The notes under the pieces: generated by a model
The model's input: only the letters and a program-made list of their open reading frames with translations
Database searches by the model: none
What the model was told of the DNA's origin: nothing
Translations under genes and position numbers: made by a program
Origin: Acidobacteriia bacterium UBA6623
Lineage (GTDB): Bacteria; Acidobacteriota; Terriglobia; Bryobacterales; UBA6623
Length of the DNA stretch: 38,811 nucleotides
Reading direction: 5' to 3'
Assembly (NCBI GenBank): GCA_002433055.1
Contig: DJHJ01000010.1
Coordinates: forward strand, 1-38,811
In this document: one piece after another, positions 27,239 through 35,557 of the stretch
Numbering within the stretch: position 1 is the first letter of the stretch
How the letters are laid out: each line of letters starts with the position of its first letter

Positions 27239-27625
27239 ATGATTGTTCGCTCTCGTTGGATTGGAACAGTGCTCATACTTTTCAGCGTTGCTATGGTCGG
27301 TGTCGCGCGGCCAGCTCTAGCCGAGCGGGTTGGTGAGGACGCTGAAGTTCGTGTCGTAAATGTCTTAGCCGAACGTTTTTTTTTCATACCTTCTCGTTTC
27401 AGAGTTAAACCCGGTGAACTGGTCGAACTCCGAATCCGTAGTGCGGACACCAATCATGGGTTTCGTATTCGAAAGGCTGGGATAAACGTCGTTATTCCAA
27501 AACGAGGCAGGGGCGCTGCTCGCGTACGTTTTCAGGCTGACGACAAGGGTACGTACGTTTTCGAATGTTCGAAGGCTTGCGGAGCAGGACATAACATGAT
27601 GCGCGGCACGATTATTGTTAAGTAG
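27239..27625 (+). CDS. Stand-alone CuA-type cupredoxin (COX2-like domain)
   Basis: An exported cupredoxin of 128 aa from ATG 27239. Signal peptide at residues 1-28 ends near ALA/ER. The beta-sandwich carries all side-chain ligands of a binuclear CuA centre: H73 (TNHGFRI) and the CxxxCxxxHxxM motif C110, C114, H118, M121 (CSKACGAGHNMM), as in cytochrome oxidase subunit II and N2O reductase. It has no transmembrane anchor beyond the signal and no oxidase genes around it, so it is probably a soluble or lipid-free periplasmic electron carrier or copper protein. Alternative starts are TTG 27203, overlapping the porin stop (TTGA), and GTG 27194; both lie next to a GGGGTGG stretch. The di-heme gene begins 12 nt downstream. 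Confidence 0.85.
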   Translation: MIVRSRWIGTVLILFSVAMVGVARPALAERVGEDAEVRVVNVLAERFFFIPSRFRVKPGELVELRIRSADTNHGFRIRKAGINVVIPKRGRGAARVRFQADDKGTYVFECSKACGAGHNMMRGTIIVK

Positions 27626-27637
27626 GACCCAGTGGCA

Positions 27638-29005
27638 ATGCGTTGTTCTAAACAAAACAGAATGAGACCGGATCATCGCTTGGCCGCTGTGATTCTAGCG
27701 GCTGCACTAACGAGTGGGTTATCTGGGCTGGCTTCAGGGCAAAGCAGCTCTTTCCCAGTTGGTGCCAGAAAATTCATGAATGCCTCGAAATTGTCAATGC
27801 CACGTAGTCCGGTCCCTGGCTCTGGGCCATCTTTGGGGTCCGGACGAAGGTCACACAATTCGAGTGTCTCTGGGTCAACCCCCGCTGCAATTTCTTCCAT
27901 GAGAATCATGCAGCCTGGTAACCCTCTTGTAGGGATTACGGCGGAGGAGTTCGAACGATTTCGATTGGGGTTGGAGGATTTTGTTGAGGTAGAAAACGCT
28001 GCGGAAGGTCTTGGTCCAGCGTATAACGGAACAGGCTGCTCAGCGTGCCACAATTCGCCCGCTATTGGTGGGATTAGCCCGGTTTCGGAAATACGTGCGG
28101 GGCGTCTTGATGCGGAAGGAAATTTTGAAGTTCTTGGCGGCCACACCCTGTTTCAGCTTTTTTCGATCCCCAACCATGCCTGTCAGCCGATCATACCTCC
28201 AGAAGCCAATGTTATAGCGAAGAGGATACCGATACCACTGTTTGGTGCTGGGCTAATTGAGGCGATTGCCGATGAAACAATATTGGGTCTGGAAGACCCC
28301 GATGATCAAGACAACAATGGCATCAGTGGTCGGGCAGCAAGAATCATTGACGTGGCAACCGGTCGCGAACGGATAGGGCGTTTCGGCTGGAAAGCACAGC
28401 ACGCAACCTTGCTGGCCTTTGGGGCTGATGCTTATCGTAATGAGATGGGGATCACTAACGATCTTTTTATGGAAGAAGTTGCAGCGGGGGTTGACCCAGA
28501 GACACTCGAATTGTGTGACCTTCGTCCGGACCCCGAAGATGGCCCAGAGCCAGGGACCGGACTACGTGGCATTGACAATTTCGAGGCATTCATGAAGTTT
28601 TTGGCACCGATCGAAAAAGAGCCACTTACCGAAGAGGCTGCCTGGGGAGAACAGCTGTTCAGTTTGCTAGGTTGCGTGGCTTGTCACGTTCCTGTGCTAT
28701 ATACTGCACCAACAGAAAATCGTATTTTCAACGAGAGAGAAGTCCGGCTTTTTTCAGACTTACTACTCCACGATGTGGGGACTGGTGATGGAATTGCTCA
28801 GGAAGCTGCTCTGCCAAATGAGATCCGTACACCTTCACTATGGGGGTTGAGGCTAAGACGTCCTCTCTTACACAACGGAAGTGCTGCAACACCCGAGCAG
28901 GCGATCAGAGCCCACAAGTCGGAAGCCGAGGCAGCACGCAAAGGGTTTGAAGATCTTTCTGAGCAAGAACGGGCGGCGCTTCTAGCATTTTTGAATGCGC
29001 TGTAA
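27638..29005 (+). CDS. Di-heme oxidoreductase family protein (DUF1111)
   Basis: A periplasmic c-type di-heme protein, 455 aa. The signal peptide ends near residue 35. Heme 1 is at CSACH (C134, C137, H138) within GPAYNGTGCSACHNSP. Heme 2 is at CVACH (C346, C349, H350). The C-terminus LLHNGSAATPEQAI and FEDLSEQERAALLAFLNAL is typical of the family, once called thiol oxidoreductases. ATG 27638 is preferred to GTG 27632 because AGGA lies 10 nt upstream. Residues 42-88, between signal peptide and catalytic domain, are encoded by a reversed copy of the gene's own codons 278-324 (the inverted repeat listed below). This linker is low in hydrophobics and rich in Ser, Pro and Gly. Family members elsewhere often sit near iron-uptake genes; a role together with the CuA protein and porin is inferred. 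Confidence 0.9.
   Translation: MRCSKQNRMRPDHRLAAVILAAALTSGLSGLASGQSSSFPVGARKFMNASKLSMPRSPVPGSGPSLGSGRRSHNSSVSGSTPAAISSMRIMQPGNPLVGITAEEFERFRLGLEDFVEVENAAEGLGPAYNGTGCSACHNSPAIGGISPVSEIRAGRLDAEGNFEVLGGHTLFQLFSIPNHACQPIIPPEANVIAKRIPIPLFGAGLIEAIADETILGLEDPDDQDNNGISGRAARIIDVATGRERIGRFGWKAQHATLLAFGADAYRNEMGITNDLFMEEVAAGVDPETLELCDLRPDPEDGPEPGTGLRGIDNFEAFMKFLAPIEKEPLTEEAAWGEQLFSLLGCVACHVPVLYTAPTENRIFNEREVRLFSDLLLHDVGTGDGIAQEAALPNEIRTPSLWGLRLRRPLLHNGSAATPEQAIRAHKSEAEAARKGFEDLSEQERAALLAFLNAL
27761..27900 (-). repeat. 140-bp inverted repeat, reversed copy (arm A)
   Basis: Reverse-complementing this stretch gives a sequence matching 28469-28608 at 136 of 140 positions without gaps; the four differences are at repeat positions 10, 67, 129 and 133. 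Read on the minus strand it encodes the family segment MEEIAAGVDPETLELC onward, so this arm is the transplanted one. On the plus strand the same bases encode the linker of the di-heme protein without a stop codon. Confidence 0.95.
28469..28608 (+). repeat. 140-bp inverted repeat, native copy (arm B)
   Basis: This arm encodes MEEVAAGVDPETLELC through NFEAFMKFLAP, the segment expected before the second heme motif in DUF1111 proteins, so it is the original. The arms are separated by 568 bp (27901-28468) that contain heme motif 1. The transcript could pair these arms into a very long stem. Confidence 0.95.
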
Positions 29006-29105
29006 AATATCCGACTGGCGATAGAAGGATTTCGGATAGGAATCACCAGCTACATAGGGGTGCTTCAGGCTAGCTCTTAACACAGCGACTGACTTCCGGT
29101 GTCAC

Positions 29106-29810
29106 TCAGAAGCTATTCTTCACAACCGAAATCTCTGTGATGGAAATCGATCCTCGAAAACATACGTCTACATCTGATCCATCTTGTCGTTGACGGTGGC
29201 TGTATTTTCCATTGTATTTGTAGTTGCCGTCCTCGCTTGATTCGAAGCTGAGAGGTAGTGGAGAAGGATCGAGTGAACAGAAGACCACATTGGGAAGACT
29301 CTTCTCTAAGGAGACAGATGGGAGATTAACGTTCCAAAACGTTCCCGGCTGGGAAGTTTTTGCGATTAGCTTTTTAAGAATTACACCGGCCCAACTGGTG
29401 GCACGTTCCCAATCTTGATCGGTGAGGGGATGGTTGTGGTATTGCGAAATAGCGATACCGGGTACACCATACAAGGCGGCTTCACGAACTGCAGCAATAG
29501 TCCCCGAGTAATAAGCGTCTACGCCGAGATTGCCTCCGTGGTTAATACCAGATAACACCCAATCAAAAGATGCTTCTAAGTTGTGAAAGGCTATACGAAC
29601 GCAATCGGCGGAGGTTCCATCGATGGCATAAGTTTCGTTTGAACGCTGATCCACATGAAGAGCACGATCAGTAGTTGTTCTGTGTGAGCAGCCAGAAACT
29701 GCCAGCTTTGGAGCTGCGACAATGATGTCGCCGAGTCCGGCGGCCGCACGGCGAAGAGCAATAAGACCTGGAGCGTTAACTCCGTCATCATTTGTTATGA
29801 GTATTCGCAT
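29106..29810 (-). CDS. surE: 5'/3'-nucleotidase SurE
   Basis: Divalent-metal-dependent nucleoside monophosphate phosphatase linked to stationary-phase survival. The N-terminal signature ILITNDDGVNAPGL carries the metal Asp pair (residues 8-9). SGCSHRTTT and LSGINHGGNLG supply the Ser and Asn ligands. The 234-aa length is slightly short of the common 250. It is cytoplasmic. It follows the FAD oxidase gene by 30 nt on the minus strand, possibly co-transcribed, and converges with the di-heme gene across a gap of 100 bp with no strong terminator. Confidence 0.95.
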   Translation of the reverse strand: MRILITNDDGVNAPGLIALRRAAAGLGDIIVAAPKLAVSGCSHRTTTDRALHVDQRSNETYAIDGTSADCVRIAFHNLEASFDWVLSGINHGGNLGVDAYYSGTIAAVREAALYGVPGIAISQYHNHPLTDQDWERATSWAGVILKKLIAKTSQPGTFWNVNLPSVSLEKSLPNVVFCSLDPSPLPLSFESSEDGNYKYNGKYSHRQRQDGSDVDVCFRGSISITEISVVKNSF

Positions 29811-29840
29811 GGAAGTAATGGCTCGCTGTAATGACGAGTG

Positions 29841-30998
29841 CTACTTTTTGAGGCGAAAACGACTAGGGCTGAGAGAACGTATGGCTAGCCTGGTCTTTCC
29901 TTGGGTTGCGAGCTCAGCTAGGATTTTTCCCGTTACAGGGGCCATCATGATGCCCTTTTTGAAATGTCCCGCACCCACAAACATATTTTTCTGCCCGGGC
30001 ACAAGACCAACCACGGGCTTGGCATCCTCACAATACGGACGAAAGCCCGACCAGCAGCAGGTTTCGGAGCGTCGTGCGACTGAGGGGAGCAACTCGTTCA
30101 TTTCGTTACGGATTGAAGAAGTTGTTTTTTCATCGACGCCGCGACGAAAACCCACGTCCTCCACTGATCCGCCACCAGCAATGTGACCTTCAGGCAATTG
30201 CCAGTAGTAAAAATTCGGTGTCATGATAGTGTGGTTTAGGGTGTGCCGTATTGGTTCTGTGGCCATCAAAGTGCCGCGCATGGGTTTTATTGGTGGTCTC
30301 CAGTTCAACACCTCCGTCAAGAGGGGTGTCCATGCGCCAGTCGTCACTATCGTCGTGCCGGCTGAAATGGTGCCCTGGTTTGTTTCTATCTGCGGCGCAA
30401 GGGTTTCGACTGTAACACCAAGTGCGAAGGTCACTTCTTTTTCACGCAAATAGTGAGCTAAACGGGCGGCAAGACGCCCGGGATGTAAACATCCCTCATC
30501 AGGGTAAAAGACGGCTCCCCTTGTCGGTTTTTGCAGTTTTGGCTCTAGTTCTCCAACTTGCTTCGCCGAAATACTTTCTGCACGAAACCCAGCTTTATTG
30601 ACGGTCTTAACAATAGTGGATCTTTGTGAAGCTTCTTTGGAGGTGAAACATAGCTGGAGCATTCCGGGTTTGCGTAGATCGAAATCGAAACGTTCATCCA
30701 GTTCCTCGTATAGCTGCCGTGTTTTCTTAACCAGAGAGGATAGGGTGCCCATCTCGCGACTCTGTTGAGCAAACCACAAACCTCCTGCATTTGATCCACT
30801 AGCTTCCCCCAGAACGGTGCTGCGGTCTATTACACAAATGTTATTGGCGCCAGCTTCGGTAAGGTAGTAGGCGGTCAACAGCCCAACCATCCCAGCACCG
30901 ACGATGACGAAGGATGCATCGCCTGGCAATTCGGTGCTTTGCTGTAGCGAATCACGCAACTCCCGTGGGAGAGTACGGAACCAGATCGAATCCTGCAT
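29841..30998 (-). CDS. FAD-dependent oxidoreductase (DAO/glycine oxidase type)
   Basis: A flavoenzyme of the D-amino acid oxidase/sarcosine oxidase/glycine oxidase (ThiO) fold, 385 aa. The FAD-binding Rossmann motif is GAGMVGLLTAYYL near residues 34-46, followed by VIDRSTVLGEASGSNAGG. The C-terminal FAD contact is GLVPGQKNMFVGAGHFKKGIM. The middle DEGCLHPGRLAARL segment is common in amine-oxidising members. It probably oxidises an amine or amino acid in the cytoplasm; the substrate is unknown. The ATG at 30998 is used. No thiamine genes lie nearby, so a ThiO role is not supported. It is divergent from the acyl-CoA ligase gene with 194 bp between starts. Confidence 0.87.
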   Translation of the reverse strand: MQDSIWFRTLPRELRDSLQQSTELPGDASFVIVGAGMVGLLTAYYLTEAGANNICVIDRSTVLGEASGSNAGGLWFAQQSREMGTLSSLVKKTRQLYEELDERFDFDLRKPGMLQLCFTSKEASQRSTIVKTVNKAGFRAESISAKQVGELEPKLQKPTRGAVFYPDEGCLHPGRLAARLAHYLREKEVTFALGVTVETLAPQIETNQGTISAGTTIVTTGAWTPLLTEVLNWRPPIKPMRGTLMATEPIRHTLNHTIMTPNFYYWQLPEGHIAGGGSVEDVGFRRGVDEKTTSSIRNEMNELLPSVARRSETCCWSGFRPYCEDAKPVVGLVPGQKNMFVGAGHFKKGIMMAPVTGKILAELATQGKTRLAIRSLSPSRFRLKK

Positions 30999-31192
30999 TC
31001 ACTCATCGTAGCAGGGTAATGCAACACCTCCTTAGCATCCGAGTCGCGCGGATACGGAAACGACGGGCAGTAAAACAGGTAAAGTGGTGGCGTGTTTACC
31101 CTCAGACACTAAGGATGTAGACATACCTGCAATCAAGAAACAATCTCCTGTGATCTGTACGGAGAGCCCTTTATGTAGGTAAAGGTGTGTAG

Positions 31193-32863
31193 ATGTTTGG
31201 AGCGGATACGAAAATGCTGTTGTCTCTTCAGAATGACAATTTAGTTTTGCCGTGTCGTTTCATCTCTCGCACAGCCATAATATCTAGTATGCCCAACAAG
31301 AGTGTCAGTTTGGAGACAGGTTTACCAGATACTATCTATGAGCTGATCGCTCGCCAAGCTCAGCAGCAACCTGAGCATTTTGCGCTTACAGGTTTGAATG
31401 GCCTTTCGTTAAATTATCGAGGGTTGTTGGCGCAGATCAACCGAACAATTGCATCGTTGAACTCGCGAGGGATTGGGCGACAAGATTGTGTTGCATTGGT
31501 GCTGCCCAATGGGCCTGATCTCGCGACCGCTTTTCTTGCAATTGCTGCTGGGGCAACTTGCGCTCCACTCAATCCTGGCTATCGCCGGGAAGAATTTGAA
31601 TTTTATTTGAAAGATCTACGAGCCAAAGCACTTGTTGTAAGTGCAAGATCGGATTCGCCCGCTGTAGAAGCTGCTATTGCGATTGGTGTGAATGTGATCG
31701 AGCTTGAGTCCGGAGGTTCAGATGAACCCGTTGGGACGTTCTTTCTCCGTGGCCCAGATGGCAGTCATGGCCCTGGAGCGGGCCCTGCTCGCAATGCTTT
31801 TGCGGCATCTCGTGATACGGCCATGGTGCTCCACACATCTGGAACGACTTCGCGTCCAAAGATCGTGCCGTTAAGTGGGGCCAATATCTGTGCCTCAGCT
31901 CACCATATAGCTCGCACGCTGAAACTTGTACCTCAAGATCGTTGTCTCAATATCATGCCACTTTTCCATATCCACGGTTTGATGGGAGCCGTTGCAGCTT
32001 CTGTGGCAATAGGTGCCGAGATCGTTTGCACACCAGGTTTCGATGCCATGAAATTTTTTTCATGGGTACGTGATTTTAAGCCGACCTGGTACACCGCAGT
32101 ACCCACTATGCATCAGGCGATTTTGGGTAGGGCTCTGCGTAATCGGGATATCGTGGACAACTCACAGTTGAGATTTATCCGCTCCTCGTCTGCCTCACTT
32201 CCACCACAAGTGATGAAGGAGCTAGAGAGTCTCTTCGGTGCTCCAGTGATCGAATCCTATGGAATGACCGAGGCAGCTCATCAAATGGCTTCAAACCCAC
32301 TCCCGCCTGGTATCCGAAAACCAGGTTCGGTTGGCATAGCCGCCGGACCAGAAATCGCCGTAATGGATGAAAAAGGAAATTTGCTCAGTAATGGCACTGT
32401 CGGAGAAGTTGTGATTCGTGGGCCCAACGTAGCCGTGGGATATGAAAATAATCCAACTGCTAACGCTGAAGCATTCACAGACGGGTGGTTTAGGACAGGT
32501 GACCAGGGCTTTCTGGATGGGGACAAGTATTTGACGATTACTGGTCGATTGAAGGAGATCATAAATCGCGGCGGGGAGAAGATTTCACCGAGAGAAGTGG
32601 ACGAAGTTTTACTTGACCACCCAAGTATTCAGCAAGCGGTTACCTTCTCTGTGCCACACTCAAAGTTAGGAGAAGAGGTTGCTGCTGCAGTGGTTCTTCG
32701 CGAAGGTTTGGAAGTTAAAGAACGAGACATTCGTTCATTTTTATCGCAACGATTAGCAGATTTCAAGGTGCCAAGAAAGATTGTATTTCTAGACGAAATT
32801 CCCAAGGGTCCAACCGGCAAGCTGCAAAGAATTGGCTTGGCTGAGAAGTTAGGGCTCGTTTAA
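31193..32863 (+). CDS. AMP-forming acyl-CoA ligase, oxalate-CoA ligase-like
   Basis: An ANL-superfamily adenylating enzyme. The phosphate loop reads HTSGTTSRPKIVPLS; the TTSRPK form, the LPLFHIHGLMG-like segment, FKPTWYTAVPTMHQ, LRFIRSSSASLPP and NRGGEKISPREVDE closely recall yeast Pcs60 and plant AAE3, which activate oxalate to oxalyl-CoA. The adenylation motif YGMTEAAH and the C-terminal catalytic Lys in PTGKLQR are present. It is cytoplasmic. ATG 31193 has AAAGGTG upstream and gives 556 aa, but the family-like sequence starts only at about residue 40, so ATG 31289 (524 aa) is a real alternative. No oxalyl-CoA decarboxylase or formyl-CoA transferase is in the window, so the substrate remains open. 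Confidence 0.88.
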   Translation: MFGADTKMLLSLQNDNLVLPCRFISRTAIISSMPNKSVSLETGLPDTIYELIARQAQQQPEHFALTGLNGLSLNYRGLLAQINRTIASLNSRGIGRQDCVALVLPNGPDLATAFLAIAAGATCAPLNPGYRREEFEFYLKDLRAKALVVSARSDSPAVEAAIAIGVNVIELESGGSDEPVGTFFLRGPDGSHGPGAGPARNAFAASRDTAMVLHTSGTTSRPKIVPLSGANICASAHHIARTLKLVPQDRCLNIMPLFHIHGLMGAVAASVAIGAEIVCTPGFDAMKFFSWVRDFKPTWYTAVPTMHQAILGRALRNRDIVDNSQLRFIRSSSASLPPQVMKELESLFGAPVIESYGMTEAAHQMASNPLPPGIRKPGSVGIAAGPEIAVMDEKGNLLSNGTVGEVVIRGPNVAVGYENNPTANAEAFTDGWFRTGDQGFLDGDKYLTITGRLKEIINRGGEKISPREVDEVLLDHPSIQQAVTFSVPHSKLGEEVAAAVVLREGLEVKERDIRSFLSQRLADFKVPRKIVFLDEIPKGPTGKLQRIGLAEKLGLV

Positions 32864-32911
32864 TAGGGCCCTTGAACGGTATTTTAGGGACAGCAGATGC
32901 ACGACTTTGGT

Positions 32912-32941
32912 TTGACACTCCGAAAAAGCGCTCGATAGGAT
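32912..32941 (+). promoter_or_regulatory. Promoter for tRNA-Met
   Basis: TTGACA at 32912-32917 and TAGGAT at 32936-32941 are separated by 18 nt. The expected start near 32948 lies about 16 nt before the tRNA. Confidence 0.6.
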
Positions 32942-32963
32942 GAATGGACTACCCTTATCCGGA

Positions 32964-33040
32964 GCCGGAGTAGCTCAGGTGGTCAGAGCGAGGGCCTCAT
33001 AATCCCTAGGTCGGCGGTTCGAGTCCGCCCTCCGGCACCA
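32964..33040 (+). tRNA. tRNA-Met (elongator type, anticodon CAT)
   Basis: A full cloverleaf of 77 nt: acceptor GCCGGAG/CTCCGGC, D arm GCTC...GAGC, anticodon loop CTCATAA with CAT, T arm GGCGG-TTCGAGT-CCGCC, discriminator A and encoded CCA. The paired first base (G1-C72) and lack of three G-C pairs flanking the anticodon loop argue against the initiator. An Ile tRNA with modified CAT cannot be fully excluded. The anticodon stem has one mismatch (C31 against T39). Confidence 0.95.
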
Positions 33041-33207
33041 TCCATCGTTAGTTACAGGTACTGAGTCGGAACTGCAGCGAAGCATTTAGTATGTGTTTTT
33101 CCCCTCGTAGTGCGGATGATGCACATGGGGATATTATTACGTGTGTTGTCGAGGCAAGCTAAGCTGATAGAGTCCACTTTTCATAAGCAACACGAGGGGA
33201 GTTTTTT

Positions 33208-34035
33208 GTGAACAAGTCAGATTATGTATCTGTTGCTGCAGAGATTGTTAAAGAAGCAGGTGCTGTTGTTGAGCACTATTACGAACGCCGCCCTGAAATT
33301 GAATATAAAGGGAAGTCTGATCTTGTTACAGTTGCTGATCGAGCATCTGAAAAGCTTGTCGTGGAAAAACTTCGTGCTCGGTTCCCCAATCATGGCATCA
33401 TTGGTGAAGAAGGCAGTAATCTAGACATCGATGCGGACTACTGCTGGTACATAGACCCGATCGACGGAACAACCAATTTTGCTCACGGGTACCCACTTTT
33501 TAATGTAAGTCTGGGTCTGGCCTACAAGGGTGAAATCGTCGCAGGTGTGGTATATGACCCTATTCACAAGGAATGTTTCACTGCTGAAAAAGGCTCGGGT
33601 GCCTATCTCAACAACCGCAAAATTCAGGTGTCTTCAACGCCGGGAATTGAACAGGGGCTCTTTGCTACCGGATTTCCGAGTGCTCGCCGTCCTGAAATCA
33701 GTTTAAACCTCTATTTTTTCCATCAGGTTTCGATGCTTACGCATGGCACGCGACGTGCCGGCTCAGCGGCTCTCGATCTGTGTTTTGTTGCTTGCGGTCG
33801 TCTCGATGGTTTTTGGGAATTTGGCCTAAACTCCTGGGATGCAGCGGCAGGGATTCTAATGGTCACCGAGGCGGGTGGTACTGTCAGTGACATGCATGGA
33901 AGCCCATACCAGCTTGGAGGGGTTGATTTGGTAGTTACAAACGGGTCTGTACATGGCGAACTGCTAGAATTGTTCGCCGAACTATTTCAGGGCAAATACC
34001 GCGTTCCTCTTCCGGTAGCGGGTGCGTGGGAGTAG
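33208..34035 (+). CDS. Inositol-1-monophosphatase family protein (SuhB-like)
   Basis: A Mg-dependent, lithium-sensitive type phosphatase, 275 aa, cytoplasmic. Motifs: GEEGS (metal Glu near residue 68), WYIDPIDGTTNFAHGYP with D83 and D86, and the second signature SWDAAAGILMVTEAGG. Members hydrolyse inositol phosphates, nucleotides such as PAP or fructose bisphosphate; E. coli SuhB also binds transcription complexes with Nus factors, but that cannot be inferred here. The GTG start has GAGGGGAG upstream at good distance. It is followed after 160 bp by the nucleoside phosphorylase gene on the same strand. Confidence 0.92.
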   Translation: MNKSDYVSVAAEIVKEAGAVVEHYYERRPEIEYKGKSDLVTVADRASEKLVVEKLRARFPNHGIIGEEGSNLDIDADYCWYIDPIDGTTNFAHGYPLFNVSLGLAYKGEIVAGVVYDPIHKECFTAEKGSGAYLNNRKIQVSSTPGIEQGLFATGFPSARRPEISLNLYFFHQVSMLTHGTRRAGSAALDLCFVACGRLDGFWEFGLNSWDAAAGILMVTEAGGTVSDMHGSPYQLGGVDLVVTNGSVHGELLELFAELFQGKYRVPLPVAGAWE

Positions 34036-34165
34036 GGGAAATAAAGGATTTTACTCCCTAAATCGGCTTAAATAGCTAACATTACAAAGGGAAAGAGACG
34101 CTGTACTTGCGCTACTAATGGGTGAATGGTAGGCTTGAGTGTTTAAGAAAAAGAGGGTTCCCGCT

Positions 34166-34183
34166 TCTTTCCGCAAGGGAAGA
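34166..34183 (+). promoter_or_regulatory. Small hairpin in the phosphorylase leader
   Basis: TCTTTCC and GGGAAGA pair over 7 positions (one G-T wobble) around a GCAA tetraloop, 12 nt before the ATG of the nucleoside phosphorylase and next to its GGGGCGGAG ribosome binding site. A weak effect on translation is possible. Confidence 0.3.
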
Positions 34184-34195
34184 TAGGGGCGGAGT

Positions 34196-35509
34196 ATGCC
34201 TATGGACAGGATTGTTGACCTCATAAGAAGCAAACGAGATGGAGAAGAGCTATCTTTTGAGGATTATGAGCGACTGATTAGCGCGTATGCTCGGGGAGAG
34301 GTGACCGAATATCAGATGGCGGCCTTGCTGATGGCGGGCTGTTGCACCGAGTTCACAGACAACGAGGCAACCGCACTCACTTCGGCGATGCTTAAGTGCG
34401 GCGAACGCCTGGACCTCTCTGCCATAGAGCGACCGAAAGTAGACAAACATTCGACGGGTGGAGTTGGAGATAAGGTCAGTTTGATTGCTGGGCCGATTGC
34501 GGCAGCCGCGGGTATCGTTGTGCCGATGGTTTCGGGGCGTGGCCTGGGTCACACGGGTGGCACTCTCGACAAACTGGAGTCGATTCCGGGGTTGAGAACC
34601 ACTATAACACCAGTGCAGTTCCAACAACAGGCCGCTGAACACGGATTGGTTTATGCTGCCCAAAGCAATGAAATTGCTCCGGTCGACAAGAAATTGTATG
34701 CGCTGAGAAATGCGACGGCAACGGTCGATTCACTTGCCTTGATTGCGTCTTCGATCATGTCGAAGAAACTGGCTGAGGGATTGAACGGATTGGTGCTTGA
34801 CGTTAAAGTTGGGCGGGGGTCCTTGATTCCGGGACGTAGAGAAGCTCGACGGTTGGCGCAGCTAATGATTAGTATTGGGCGACGCATGGATGTTAGCGTG
34901 CAGGCGTTGCTAACAGATATGAATGAACCACTTGGGTTCACAATCGGTAACGCTCTAGAAGTCATGGAGGCCGCTCAGGCTCTCCAGAACCAAGGCCCCC
35001 CTGATTTAGTAGGCCTGTCAATAGAGGTTGCTGCACGAATGATCTACTTAGGTGAGTCAAATCGGTCGATAGAGAGTGCTCGTGACCAAGCCCAGGAATT
35101 ACTGACAGATGGGTCGGCATTAGCCAAATTTACTGCGGTCATTGCGGCACAAGGTGGTGACGCGGAGGTTCTGACTGACTTCCAGCGACTACCCAATGCT
35201 ACTGGTGAACAGATCATTACTTCACCGCGGACAGGCTTCATTAGTCGTATCAATGCAGATGATATTGGTCAGGCTGCTTCCATGCTCGGAGCTGGTCGTG
35301 ACAGCATGGATGACGATATTGATCATGCAGTAGGCGTCGTTCTGCAGTGTAAGGTGGGTGACCAAGTAGCCGAAGGTTCTCGGCTTTGTGCTCTCTACTA
35401 CACTGATGAAACCAATGTGCAAGAGGCAGTGCAATTAGTAGAGGATGCTTTCCGGCTCTCTGCTTCACAGCCAGAGCCTCGCGAGTTAGCGCTTGATCTG
35501 GTACAGTAG
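34196..35509 (+). CDS. Pyrimidine-nucleoside/thymidine phosphorylase
   Basis: Splits thymidine, uridine or deoxyuridine with phosphate to base and (deoxy)ribose 1-phosphate. The N-terminal helical domain is followed by the phosphate-binding DKHSTGGVGDKVSL (H85) and the family signature SGRGLGHTGGTLDKLE (residues 113-128). ALRNATATVDSLALI and SKKLAEGLNGLVLDVKVG are also family segments. The 437-aa length matches both Pdp (B. subtilis) and DeoA (E. coli); which nucleosides it prefers cannot be decided. The start is ATG 34196, or ATG 34202 six bases on; both use GGGGCGGAG. The nucleoside transporter gene follows about 48 bp downstream, so the pair forms a salvage unit. Confidence 0.94.
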   Translation: MPMDRIVDLIRSKRDGEELSFEDYERLISAYARGEVTEYQMAALLMAGCCTEFTDNEATALTSAMLKCGERLDLSAIERPKVDKHSTGGVGDKVSLIAGPIAAAAGIVVPMVSGRGLGHTGGTLDKLESIPGLRTTITPVQFQQQAAEHGLVYAAQSNEIAPVDKKLYALRNATATVDSLALIASSIMSKKLAEGLNGLVLDVKVGRGSLIPGRREARRLAQLMISIGRRMDVSVQALLTDMNEPLGFTIGNALEVMEAAQALQNQGPPDLVGLSIEVAARMIYLGESNRSIESARDQAQELLTDGSALAKFTAVIAAQGGDAEVLTDFQRLPNATGEQIITSPRTGFISRINADDIGQAASMLGAGRDSMDDDIDHAVGVVLQCKVGDQVAEGSRLCALYYTDETNVQEAVQLVEDAFRLSASQPEPRELALDLVQ

Positions 35510-35557
35510 CCCCGCGGGCTTGAACTGTTTTCGTTGAGGCCCCAGATCGAGCTAACC

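Noticed and set aside
27673..28146. Minus-strand 157-codon frame with DUF1111-like sequence
   Set aside because: The family-like part is only the reversed repeat arm; the rest is the antisense of the signal peptide and heme-1 region. It has no heme motif and no start context, so it is not a separate gene.
29010..29040. ATCCGA...TCGGAT repeat after the di-heme gene as a terminator
   Set aside because: Six-base arms, a large loop and no T-run; too weak to list.
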